Of a DNA stretch of 64,000 nucleotides, positions 1-9,990 are shown in pieces. Where the stretch lies: positions 81,878,257 to 81,942,256 of the forward strand of contig NC_080546.1 of assembly GCF_028640845.1 (NCBI RefSeq). The letters run 5' to 3'. The translations under genes were made by a program, and so were the position numbers. This DNA is from Ahaetulla prasina. Its lineage: Eukaryota > Chordata > Lepidosauria > Squamata > Colubridae. Within the stretch, counting starts at the first letter, position 1. Every line of letters starts with the position of its first letter. The notes below the pieces were generated by a model. It made no database searches. It was given only the letters and a program-made list of their open reading frames with translations, and was not told where the DNA came from.

Positions 1-462
1 TCCCTCACATCCTGGAGATAAACTGTTTCAACTCCTACCCTCAAAACGACGCTACAGAGCACTGCACACCAGAACAACTAGACATAAGAACATTTTTTTC
101 CCGAACGCCATCACTCTGCTAAACAACTAATTCCTCCAACACTGTCAAACTATTTACAAAGTCTGCACTACTATTAATCTTCTCATCGTTCCCATCACCC
201 ACCTCCTTCCACTTATGACTGTAACTTTGTTGCTTGTATCCTTACAATTTAAATTGATATTGATTGTTTCCGGATTGCTTATTTGTAGCCTATGACTATT
301 ATTAAATGTTGTATCATTAAGTGTTAAATTTGTACCCTATGACTATCATTAAGTGTTGTAAGTGTTGTACCTTGATGAAGGCATCTTCTGTTTTATGTAC
401 ACTTAGAGCATATGCACCAAGACAAATTCCTTGTGTGTCCAATCACACTTGGCCAATAAAAA
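1..462 (+). mobile_element. CR1 LINE 3' end (snake-type, 5'-truncated)
   Basis: This is the 3' untranslated end of a CR1-family LINE. It starts at the window edge and ends with the text CACTTGGCCAATAAA just before the pentanucleotide array. The same text recurs at 8643, 25153 and 35485 (plus) and at 24883 and 58138 (minus), so it is a dispersed family. No reading frame is retained. The identification as the snake CR1 lineage known to seed AATAG microsatellites is from family knowledge. Confidence 0.8.
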
Positions 463-818
463 ATTCTATTCTATTCTATTCTATTCCATTCCATTCCATT
501 CTATTCTATTCTATTCTATTCTATTCTATTCTATTCTATTCTATTCTATTCTATTCTATTCTATTCTATTCTATCCTATCCTATCCTATTCTATTCCGTT
601 CTATTCTATTCCATTCCATTCCATTCCATTCCATTCCATTCCATTCCATTCTATTCTATTCTATTCTATTCTATTCTATTCTATTCTATTCTATTCTATT
701 CTATTCTATTCTATTCTATTCTATTCTATTCTATTCTATTCTATTCTAGTCTAGTCTAGTCTAGTCTAGTCTAGTCTAGTCTAGTCTAGTCTAGTCTAGT
801 CGATTCTAGTCTATTTCA
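463..818. repeat. Compound pentanucleotide array (ATTCT / ATTCC / AGTCT)n
   Basis: About 350 bp of 5-bp repeats follow the CR1 tail directly. Blocks of ATTCT alternate with ATTCC, and the last block (about 746-800) is AGTCT. Open frames here, such as 321-749, are artefacts of a 5-bp repeat that lacks stops in two frames. Confidence 0.95.
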
Positions 819-836
819 GCAATGAATTGGCTATAG

Positions 837-975
837 CAGTGATGGCAAACCTTGTCGGTACCAAGTGCCAAAACTGAATGCAGATCCTGGCAGAGCAGCT
901 GGCAATGGCATGCAAGCTCACAGAGAGGGCTCTACATGCCACCTCTGGCACGCATGTTATAGGTTTGCCATCATG
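837..975. mobile_element. Short hAT-like non-autonomous element
   Basis: The left end reads CAGTGATGGCAAACC and the right end GGTTTGCCATCATG, an inverted pair. Related ends occur at 5770 and 16563. The flanks (GGCTATAG and GGGTTATA) are only a weak match for an 8-bp duplication. Confidence 0.6.
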
Positions 976-1041
976 GGGTTATAAAATAATGCATGTGGGG
1001 GGGGCTGTGTTTTTTTTTTTTTGGTATTTCCTCAACCACTA

Positions 1042-1414
1042 CAGGTAGTCCTCGACTTATAACAATTCATTTAGTGACCGTGCAAAGTTACGATGGCACC
1101 GAAAAAAAGTGACTCGTGGCCGTTTTTCACACTTACGACCATTGCAACAAACCCTTGGCAGCTGACTCATATTTATGACGGTTGCAGCATCCCGGGGTGA
1201 CTTGATCCCCTTTTTGCGACCTTCTGACAAGCAAACTCAATGGGGGAGCCAGATTCACTTAACAACCGGGTGACTGACGTCTCAAATGGCAGCGATTCGC
1301 TTAACGATCATGGTAAGAAAAGTCGTAAAACAGGACAAAAACTCACTTCACAAACGTCTCCCTTAGCAACACAAATTTTGGGCTCAATTGTGGTCGTAAG
1401 TCGAGGACTATCTG
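1042..1414. mobile_element. TA-flanked MITE, nearly complete
   Basis: A 373-bp element has inverted ends: CAGGTAGTCCTCGACTTA on the left and TAAGTCGAGGACTATCTG (approximately) on the right, each flanked by TA. No coding capacity is seen. Other copies are at 6834-7778, 11711-12067 and 62147-62242. TA flanks suggest a Tc1/mariner-like or other TA-targeting transposase. Its last ~45 bp reappear in every unit of the adjoining tandem array. Confidence 0.7.
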
Positions 1415-3783
1415 TATAATGAATAAGGAAATAATATATAATTATTTCCTCAACCATATAATGTTAACAAGAAAAAATGCTTTCTTATTAAATTTGGGCT
1501 AAATTTCAGTCGTAAATCGAGGACTATCTGTATAATGGTTGAGGAAATAATATATAATTATTTCCTCAACCATATAATGTAACGAGAAAAAATGCTTTCT
1601 TATTAAATTTGGGCTAAATTTTGGTCGTAAATCGAGGACTATCTGTATAATGAATAAGGAAATAATATATAATTATTTCCTCAACCATATAATGTAACGA
1701 GAAAAAATGCTTTCTTATTAAATTTGGGCTAAATTTTGGTCGTAAATCGAGGACTATCTGTATAATGGTTGAGGAAATAATATATAATTATTTCCTCAAC
1801 ATATAATGTTAACGAGAAAAAATGCTTTCTTATTAAATTTGGGCTAAATTTTGGTCATAAATCGAGGACTATCTGTATAATGGTTGAGGAAATAATATAT
1901 AATTATTTCCTCAACCATATAATGTAACGAGAAAAAATGCTTTCTTATTAAATTTGGGCTAAATTTCGGTCGTAAATCGAGGACTATCTGTATAATGGTT
2001 GAGGAAATAATATATAATTATTTCCTCAACCATATAATGTAACGAGAAAAAATGCTTTCTTATTAAATTTGGGCTAAATTTCAGTCGTAAATCGAGGACT
2101 ATCTGTATAATGGTTGAGGAAATAATATATAATTATTTCCTCAACCATATAATGTAACGAGAAAAAATGCTTTCTTATTAAATTTGGGCTAAATTTCAGT
2201 CGTAAATCGAGGACTATCTGTATAATGAATAAGGAAATAATATATAATTATTTCCTCAACCATATAATGTAACGAGAAAAAATGCTTTCTTATTAAATTT
2301 GGGCTAAATTTTGGTCGTAAATCGAGGACTATCTGTATAATGGTTGAGGAAATAATATATAATTATTTCCTCAACCATATAATGTAACGAGAAAAAATGC
2401 TTTCTTATTAAATTTGGGCTAAATTTCAGTCATAAATCGAGGACTATCTGTATAATGGTTGAGGAAATAATATATAATTATTTCCTCAACCATATAATGT
2501 AACGAGAAAAAATGCTTTCTTATTAAATTTGGGCTAAATTTCAGTCATAAATCGAGGACTATCTGTATAATGGTTGAGGAAATAATATATAATTATTTCC
2601 TCAACCATATAATGTAACGAGAAAAAATGCTTTCTTATTAAATTTGGGCTAAATTTCGGTCGTAAATCGAGGACTATCTGTATAATGGTTGAGGAAATAA
2701 TATATAATTATTTCCTCAACATATAATGTTAACAAGAAAAAATGCTTTCTTATTAAATTTGGGCTAAATTTTGGTCGTAAATCGAGGACTATCTGTATAA
2801 TGGTTGAGGAAATAATATATAATTATTTCCTCAACCATATAATGTAACGAGAAAAAATGCTTTCTTATTAAATTTGGGCTAAATTTCGGTCGTAAATCGA
2901 GGACTATCTGTATAATGGTTGAGGAAATAATATATAATTATTTCCTCAACCATATAATGTAACGAGAAAAAATGCTTTCTTATTAAATTTGGGCTAAATT
3001 TCAGTCGTAAATCGAGGACTATCTGTATAATGAATAAGGAAATAATATATAATTATTTCCTCAACCATATAATGTAACGAGAAAAAATGCTTTCTTATTA
3101 AATTTGGGCTAAATTTCGGTCGTAAATCGAGGACTATCTGTATAACGGTTGAGGAAATAATATATAATTATTTCCTCAACCATATAATGTAACGAGAAAA
3201 AATGCTTTCTTATTAAATTTGGGCTAAATTTCGGTCGTAAATCGAGGACTATCTGTATAATGGTTGAGGAAATAATATAATTATTTCTCAACCATATAAT
3301 GTAACGAGAAAAATGCTTTCTTATTAAATTTGGGCTAAATTTCAGTCGTAAATCGAGGACTATCTGTATAATGGTTGAGGAAATAATATATAATTATTTC
3401 CTCAACCATATAATGTAACGAGAAAAAATGCTTTCTTATTAAATTTGGGCTAAATTTCGGTCGTAAATCGAGGACTATCTGTATAATGGTTGAGGAAATA
3501 ATATATAATTATTTCCTCAACATATAATGTTAACAAGAAAAAATGCTTTCTTATTAAATTTGGGCTAAATTTTGGTCGTAAATCGAGGACTATCTGTATA
3601 ATGGTTGAGGAAATAATATATAATTATTTCCTCAACCATATAATGTAACGAGAAAAAATGCTTTCTTATTAAATTTGGGCTAAATTTTGGTCGTAAATCG
3701 AGGACTATCTGTATAACGGTTGAGGAAATAATATATAATTATTTCCTCACGCACGTAATGTAACAAGAAAAAAAATGCTTTCT
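1381..3783. repeat. 115-bp tandem array (about 20 units)
   Basis: The landmark GGACTATCTGTATAA recurs at 1405, 1521, 1636, 1751 and so on to 3702. The step is 115 bp, apart from one of 116 and one of 111 at about 3246-3357. Each unit joins the MITE 3' end to a 35-bp inverted repeat with 15-bp arms (GGTTGAGGAAATAAT and its complement) around ATATA, then a stretch beginning GAGAAAAAATGC. Units differ by small diagnostic changes. The short minus-strand ORF at 3109-3291 is a by-product. Confidence 0.97.
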
Positions 3784-3878
3784 TATTAAAATCTTTTAAA
3801 GGCTCTAATTGGGATTTCAATCTTCACAAAAAGACTTCTTAGGAGCTTGAGAATTAAACTGATTCTTATTTCCTAGGG
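3784..3878. other. Short unassigned spacer
   Basis: AT-rich spacer between the tandem array and the next element. It ends in TCCTAGGG, which could be the left target duplication of the hAT-like element that follows. Confidence 0.4.
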
Positions 3879-4103
3879 CAGGGGTCTCAAATTCAAGGCC
3901 TGGGGGCCAGATCCAGCCTGCGGGGTGCTTAGATCTTTCCCGTGGTGTGACCCGGAAACAGTGAAGGATTGGCCTGCGGTGCTTCTGCCAGCGAAAACGG
4001 AGCTTTGGGAAGGCCGCGGCCACTTGCAAGCTCTGTTTTCACTGGCAGGGGGTTGCAGGAGGCCGCCGCAGTCGAAAAACGGAGATCGGGAGTCCATTTT
4101 CAC
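3879..4103. mobile_element. hAT-like element, left part
   Basis: It starts CAGGGGTCTCAAATTCAAGG and continues GC-rich, with no matching right end. A short relative with similar internal text is at 61240-61375. The right side appears lost or replaced by the LTR fragment that follows. Overlapping ORFs at 3817-4399 are in unrelated frames and carry no recognisable domain. Confidence 0.5.
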
Positions 4104-4266
4104 TGGCAGAGCACTCCCAGATGGCTCTGGCCCCATCTCTGCCTCTGACGCAGAGCCCTCATCCGGGCCTTCCCCAGCCTCCAGGACCTGCCCATGTTCT
4201 CCCTCAGCCTCATCACTGCCCAATTACGCTGCCAACTCCCAAGGCTGCTGATGGACCGCAACGGTA
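4104..4266 (-). mobile_element. LTR family B fragment
   Basis: Reverse-strand text matches the 5' part of the LTRs at 9358 and 61798. It ends at TGGACCGCAAC, the degraded counterpart of the LTR start TGTTGTGGTCCA. Only the acidic-tail coding portion survives and no duplication is visible. Confidence 0.6.
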
Positions 4267-4457
4267 CCTTCTTAAGGTGTACGATGTTCCAACTAGCGCA
4301 GTTTTTTTGCAGTTCCGCTGGTATTATTGCAGGAAGTTGCAATTTGCTGATGTATCTTAATAAAATTCTTGGACAGGGTACCAGGTGCCCCAATGACAAT
4401 GGGTATCACTGTTACATGTTTCATCCATAATCATGTAGTTTGATGGCCAGGTCGCAA

Positions 4458-4639
<182 letters not shown>

Positions 4640-4712
4640 GATATTTAGACTGGGTTTGGCATTTTAATCTGCTTATCAAGTCCTTCCCAAGGACCTGATA
4701 TATCTGTTTGAT

Positions 4713-4812
4713 GATGTTGGGAGCAATATGCCGACTCTGTAAACCGCTTAGAGATGGCTGTAAAGCACTGAGAAGAGGTATATAAGTCTAAGTCCTATTG
4801 CTATCATTGCAG
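4713..4812 (+). mobile_element. tRNA-derived SINE, 3' part
   Basis: It contains GTTGGGAGCAATATG and ends GTATATAAGTCTAAGTCC, matching the 3' half of the full copy at 63731-63963. The tRNA head is missing. Confidence 0.7.
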
Positions 4813-4847
4813 GATGTAAGCTTTTCAGTCAATGTAGCTTTTGCAAT

Positions 4848-5159
4848 TGATGGTGAGTCCGGTGCCTGAGGTGTGGATGCGCAGAAGGCAGAGGAGAGGA
4901 GAGCAGTGGAAATCTATGGGCTGGTCCTTGGGACAGAAGAGCCATCGCTGCTAGTGAAGCCCCACTCTAGCTCTGGAGATAAAAGGCAGGGGGCAGAGAT
5001 GAATAGATGTGGCAGACAACTATTTATCTCCCTGCCGGATGGACTTGTTAGCCTGCGGTGAGAGAGAAACCTTTTGCCAGGGCTGCTGGTGCTCCTAATA
5101 AAGGAACCATTGCTTCAACTACAGAGGGTTTGTCGTGTTTGAGGAGCTGGGTCAGAACA
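4848..5159 (+). mobile_element. Candidate solo LTR, 312 bp (tentative)
   Basis: It begins TGATGGTGAGTCC and ends GGGTCAGAACA, fitting TG...CA ends, with AATAAAGG near 5097 as a possible polyadenylation signal. Flanks GCAAT and GCAAC match at 4 of 5 positions. No second copy in the window confirms it, so this is a weak call. Confidence 0.4.
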
Positions 5160-5164
5160 GCAAC

Positions 5165-5690
5165 AGCATGAAACGACTTAGCCAACCCACGACAAAATAA
5201 TTATGAGGAAGAATGGGGCAGTTTTCACCGCCTATGCCACTGTTCACTTGCCTAAAGAGTGGCACAAATATCCTTCCCATGGTATTGCTTTGATGCGAAC
5301 CACAGCCCAAGGCAACTGGTATAAGATATCTTCAGCTGAACTATTATTAGGGTAGTCCTCCCCCTCCCTGCCCTCTGTGCTGACAGGATCGGAAGGCAGC
5401 ATCAAGGTGCGAAACAAACGGCGAGGTTTTGTCACCCATTAATTTAGCAGGAAGCTGGCTGACTTGGAGCTAAAAAGAGGCAGGAAGTGAATCAGCAATT
5501 GAGATGGGAGAAGATTAACTGGCTGATATAGTTTTCCCGCTAACTTAAGGATAAATGGAGAAGACTGTCTTTTTTTTTTTTTTAAAGTTATTTGCCGACT
5601 TCTTAAAACGCCTTGTTCTTTCCAGCACATTGGGATTTATTTATCAGGTTTTCGATTTATACTTCGGAGCCCAGTGAAATAATTGAAGCA
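5165..5690. other. Unassigned sequence
   Basis: I see no recognisable repeat or coding signal here. Short ORFs (5244-5435 minus, 5439-5630 minus) have no domain features. Confidence 0.5.
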
Positions 5691-5692
5691 AA

Positions 5693-6262
5693 ACAAAATC
5701 AGAATAGAGTCGGAAGGGACCTTGGAGGTCTTCTAGTCCAGCCCCCTGCTCAAGCAGGAGAACCTATACCAGTGATGGCTAACCTTTTTGCCATCATGTG
5801 CCAAAAGCAGGGGGAGTGCGGGGCGGTGTCATGCAGTGTGTGCCCACACCCATAATTCTATGCACCCCGCCCCCCCCCCACGCATGCACATGCACATGCA
5901 ACCCCCAGCACTTCCACCACTTTTTGGCACATGATGGCACAGTGGGCCCGGTAGACCCATTTTTCGCCCTTCCCAGGCTCTAGAGCCTTTCTAGGAGCCT
6001 GGGGAGGGCAAAAACAGCCTTTCCCACCCTGCCAGAGACCCTCTGGAGGCCAGAAATGGCCTGTTTGCAAACTTCCGGTGGGTTTTGAAGACCCGTTTCT
6101 CTCTCTGTCCAGGCTCCAATGCCTACTTCCAGTGGGCCCAGAAGGCCCAAAAATTAACTGTCCTGCACGCGCATGCGCGCTGGAGCTGAGCTCGCGTGCC
6201 CACCGATATGACACCGATAAGTGGCTGTCTAGTCTCTTCTTAAAAGCCTCTGGTGGTGATTC
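5693..6262 (-). mobile_element. CR1 3'-end fragment split by a hAT-like insertion
   Basis: GGAAGGGACCTTGGAGGTC and the following text to 5769 match the reverse complement of the 3' end of the second CR1 lineage (plus copies near 17020 and 24210). The match resumes at about 6216 with AGTGGCTGTCTAGTC. The intervening block is the element at 5770-6212. Confidence 0.75.
5770..6212. mobile_element. hAT-like element, right end lost
   Basis: The left end is CAGTGATGGCTAACC. The GC-rich interior matches 16563-17015 in opposite orientation, including the GGCCCAGAAGGCC-type text. The right terminal repeat is absent and target duplication is unclear. ORFs of 61-118 aa here are not conserved between copies. 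Confidence 0.65.
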
Positions 6263-6415
6263 AAGGTTGACTTTGCCTTCTATCTTCCTGAGATAAGTAA
6301 AATGAGGACCCAGATTGTTGGGGGCAATATGCTGACTCTATAAAGCGCTTAGAAGAGCTGTAAAGCACCATGAAGCGGTATGTATGTCTAAATGCCATTG
6401 CTACATCTGCCCATT
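6256..6415 (+). mobile_element. tRNA-derived SINE, 3' part
   Basis: It contains TCAAGGTTGACTTTGCC, AGATTGTTGGGGGCAATATG and the tail GTATGTATGTCTAAATGCC, matching the 3' two thirds of the full SINE at 63731. It abuts the CR1 fragment without a head. Confidence 0.75.
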
Positions 6416-6833
6416 GCATAAGCAGAAGCTGCTCAAGCCACAGGATTGGTTGCCTAGACATTTTTTGGGCTGTTCATTTTGTGTTGTCTCTGAAAGTAAT
6501 AACATTAGCAACCATATTCAAAGATTTTATTCATAGCCTTGTTCTTCGGGTGGGAGTGACATCTTGCCACAAAATCGAGATGGACATAGCAATGATTACT
6601 TTGCCCTTTGGCAAAACTACAGAAAGTAATAATTTTCCAAGGGACACAAGCAATGAATACTTTTCAGTAGAATATTAATACGTTTGGCAATCATATGTCG
6701 CCCCATCGTGAAGTACACTCCGCGTTTCACTTTATGAGTTTAGAAACACCACACTGTATGAATTCCCGCTGCTTCTGGAGCCAGGGTGCTTATAGCTGTG
6801 ACTTTAAAATCCCTCCTTTCTAGCAGTAATGCA
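6416..6833. other. Unassigned sequence
   Basis: No repeat family or coding signal recognised. The 102-aa frame at 6370-6678 overlaps SINE tail sequence and lacks domain features. Confidence 0.45.
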
Positions 6834-7778
6834 GGTAGTCCTCGACTTATGACCCCAATTGAAGCTAAAATTTTAGTTATGAAGTGAGACAGTTAACTGA
6901 ATCCACCCTCCCCCCATTTTGCAACCTTTCTTGCCACAGTTGTTAAGTGAATCACTGCAGCTATTAACTTGGTGATTAAGGTTGTAAAAGGGGATTGCAT
7001 GATCCTGGAACATTACAACCGTCATAAATCTGAGTCAGTTGTTAAGTGTCTGAATTTTGATTATGTGTGTTGTGACCTAGGCCCAAGTAGTTATTACCAG
7101 ACACAATCAGTCCTAAACAAACATATTTTACTAGAACAGTTGAGAATTACTTCATTCTCAGCTTAGTCCAAATTCATTCCAAAACAAAGTCCTTCGGCCT
7201 TATCACAAACCTTTGTCTTCTTTGGCACACTGCCAAAGGCTTTTCTTGGCAAGAACTCCACGAAGTTCAGAAACAGGAGATAAGAAACAATTGCAGCAAC
7301 GTTGCTTTCCTACAAAGAGCCCAAGAGCCTTTGCTGCTCTTTTAAGCCTTATGGGAGGGGCCAATCATCTCTTGGCCTTACTCCCGAGTCGTCCCTTTTG
7401 CTTTAGCTGCTCTTGCCTTCTGGCAGCTCTTCACATGCGTGCACTAGGAACAGGCTCTTCCTGTTCTTCTGCCTCTCTGCTGTCCGCCTCTGGAGGCTCT
7501 GGAATCCACTCATCACTCCCAGGTGGCCCCGGCCCCATCTCTGCCTCTGATACAGAGCCCTCATCCAGGCCTTCCCCTGATTCCAGGACTGACCCATTGT
7601 CTTCTCTAGCCTCCTCACTGTCTAACTCTGTTGCCAGCTGCTGCTGGTAGGCCACAACAACATGACCCTAAGGATGCTGCAACAGTCATAAGTATGAAAA
7701 ACAGTCATAAGCCCCTTTCTTTTGAATGCCATTGTAACTTTGGATGGTCATAAATGAATGTAACTTCAGGACTATCTC
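6834..7778. mobile_element. TA-type MITE interrupted by an LTR
   Basis: The left end CAGGTAGTCCTCGACTTA is at 6834 and a degraded right end (AGGACTATCTC) is near 7778. MITE sequence runs 6834-7067 and resumes at 7660. The LTR at 7068-7659 is therefore younger than this MITE. Confidence 0.75.
7068..7659 (-). mobile_element. Solo LTR, family B (592 bp)
   Basis: On the minus strand the LTR begins TGTTGTGGCCTACCAG and ends near CTAGGTCACAACA. Flanks (ATGTG and ACATG) are a degraded 5-bp duplication. From the fourth base inside the LTR a frame reads an acidic segment (TELDSEEAREDNGS), then Gly/Pro/Glu-rich text. It stops at a TGA exactly where copies at 9358 and 61798 have AGA or CGA, consistent with CpG decay. 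No internal retrotransposon genes flank it. Confidence 0.8.
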
Positions 7779-7851
7779 TATTGCATACAACCTTCTTACT
7801 GAATCAGTAGGAATTATGTTACGCTGAAAATGGCAAGTTTATTCTACATTA

Positions 7852-8209
7852 GTAAAGGTAAAGGTTCCCCTCACACACATGTGCTAGTTGTTCCCGACTC
7901 TAGGGGGCAGTGCTCATCTCCATTTGAAAGCCGAAGAGCCAGCACTGTTTGAAGACGTCTCTGTGGTCAAGTGGCCAGCATGACTCAACGCCAAAGGCGC
8001 ACGGAATGCTGTTACCTTCCCACCAAAGGTGGTCCCTATTTTTCTACTTGCATTTTTTCAAACTGTTGCTTTCGAACTGCTAGGTTGGCAGAAGCTGGGA
8101 CAAGTAACGGGAGCTCACCCCATTACATGGCACTAGGGATTCGAACCGCTGAACTGCCGACCTTTCGATCGACAAGCTCAGCATTTTAGCCACTAAGCCA
8201 CCACGTCCC
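7852..8209 (-). mobile_element. Sauria SINE (tRNA head, Bov-B-like tail)
   Basis: It reads in reverse from the head GGGACGTGGTGGCTTAGTGG with B-box-like GGTTCGAATCCC to the tail ending CCTTTACCTTTA. Flanks share ATTAGTA, a probable target duplication. These SINEs are mobilised by Bov-B LINEs (family knowledge). The ORF at 7971-8189 is incidental. Confidence 0.9.
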
Positions 8210-8216
8210 ATTAGTA

Positions 8217-8642
8217 GTCAGGCACAAACAACCAGACTCGCACCTGTAGAGTTTCAAACTAGCTACTTTATTGTTGTATGCCTATTTCGCAGGAATCTTC
8301 CTAGATGGCAGTTTTCACCTGGGAGAAACCAGGTAAGGTTCTAAGGCATCAAAAGGATCAGACTTTGCTCTCTTATATAATGAGTCCAAACTAATACCCT
8401 GCTTTAGGCCAACTGGGTCAGTTGCTCTGCAACAATTAATACAGGCATTCCAGCTCCATAAAGACTCTTCCTTAGGAGAAAGTGTCTTATTTCCTAACTA
8501 GCTCGTAGAAACTTCTAAACTGTTGTATTAGAATTGCAATTAACAGCAATTAGAACTGCAGAAAAAACAACGGCTACCAACCTGCCATCCATCAAGGACC
8601 TATATACTTCATGAGTCAAAAAGAGGGCTGTGAAAATATTTA
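8217..8642. other. Unassigned sequence, possibly an old LTR
   Basis: About 425 bp with no match elsewhere in the window. Minus-strand AATAAAG near 8270 and TTATATAA near 8374 hint at a degraded LTR, but I could not define its ends. Confidence 0.3.
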
Positions 8643-9072
8643 CAGACCCCTCGCATCTTGGACATAAACTGTTTCAACTCCTACCCTCAAAATGATGCTA
8701 CAGAGCACTGCACACCAGAAAAACTACACACAAGAACAGTTTTTTCCCAAACGCCATCACTCTGCTAAACAAATAATCCCCTCAACACCGTCAAACTATT
8801 CACTAAGTCTACACTACTATTAATCTTCTCATCGTTTCCATCACCCATCTCCTTCCACTTATGACTGTATGGCTGTAACTTTGTTGCTTGTATCCTTACG
8901 ATTTATACCGATATTGATTGTTTCCTGATTGCTTATTTGTACCCGACGACTATCATTAAGTGTTGTATCTTATGATTCTTGATGAAGGTATCTTTTCTTT
9001 TATGTACACTGAGAGCATAAGCACCAAGACAAATTCCTTGTGTGTCCAATCACACTTGGCCAATAATTTTTT
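8643..9072 (+). mobile_element. CR1 LINE 3' end (snake-type)
   Basis: Text from GACATAAACTGTTTCAACTC to CACTTGGCCAATAA matches 1-462. It is 5'-truncated and leads straight into an ATTCT array. Confidence 0.85.
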
Positions 9073-9133
9073 TCTATTCTATTCTATTCTATTCTATTCT
9101 ATTCTATTCTATTCTATTCTATTCTATTCTATT
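9073..9133. repeat. (ATTCT)n array
   Basis: About 12 units directly downstream of the CR1 tail. Confidence 0.95.
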
Positions 9134-9134
9134 G

Positions 9135-9990
9135 ATATGGGAGCAAAATGGGACAATTCTCCACAGCCAACTCGCCTTGGCCAACTTGCCGTGGGAGTAG
9201 TTGCAGGGCAATTTAACAATTCAATTTAATTATTTAAAATAAATTAAAAAAACATTTTAATTTTTGCCAGTCACATTTTATTCTGTCCCTCCTTTGGCAT
9301 CCTTTTTTAAATGATTCCATTCTACTATTTCATTCATATCAGTGTAACACTTGTCCTTGTTGTGGTCCACCAGCAGCCTGAGGATCTGGTAACAGAGTCA
9401 GACAGCGATGAGGCTGAGGTGAGGCCAAGCCCATTGGGGAGTGAGGTGCGGACTGCAAAGCCTCCAGAGGCTGGTAGTAGTGAGGCAGAGGAACAGGAGG
9501 AGCCTGTTCCTAAATCATGCATGAGAAGAGCTGCCAGAAGGCAAGAGCAGCTCAAGCAAAGAGGACAACTCGGGAGTAGGGCCAAGAGATGATTGGCCCC
9601 TCCCTTAAGGCTTAAAACAGACCAGCAATGGCGTTTGGGCTTTGCCGGAAAACAACGTTGGTAGCTTCGTCGTCTTCTTCATCTTCATCTTGCATTTATT
9701 TTTGTATCTGTGACTTCTGAACGTTTGCCAAGAAAGGCCTTTGGCAGTTTGCCTAATTGGACCAAGGTTTGCGATAGGACTGAGGAATTTGTGTTGGGAG
9801 GAATTTGCTTTAATTTATTTGAACTACACTGGAAATGAAGTAATTCTCAGCTGTTCGAATAAGTTTGTTCTTTCACTGACTGAGTTTTCTACTACCTACT
9901 TGGGCCAGGGTCACACAGTCCTCCAGTGAGTTGTCCTGTAGAAAGTTGGCCGTAGCGAGTTGACCATGGCAAGTTGACTATGGCAAGCTG
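9135..9990. mobile_element. Unnamed AT-centred repeat (family M), split by an LTR
   Basis: GGGACAATTCTCCACAGCC through an AATTTAATTATTTAAAAT core to GTTGGCCGTAGCGAGTTG matches, in reverse, 53905-54160. Sequence runs 9135-9357 and resumes at 9918, interrupted by the LTR. Motifs of the GGCCAACTCGCC/GGCCATGG type repeat near both ends, suggesting an inverted-end transposon. Confidence 0.6.
9358..9917 (+). mobile_element. Solo LTR, family B (560 bp)
   Basis: Ends are TGTTGTGGTCCACC and GGGTCACACA, flanked by a perfect 5-bp duplication GTCCT (9353-9357 and 9918-9922). The frame starting at base 4 of the LTR encodes VVHQQPEDLVTESDSDEAEV, then Pro/Glu-rich text, then a basic end (MRRAARRQEQLKQRG), and stops at 9590-9592. 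No flanking gag/pol is present, so this is a recombined solo LTR of a 5-bp-TSD element, for example Ty3-like. Confidence 0.9.

Noticed and set aside
1405..3760. Regular direct repeats resembling a CRISPR array
   Set aside because: Units are 115 bp and contiguous with no unique spacers, and they derive from a MITE in a vertebrate genome.
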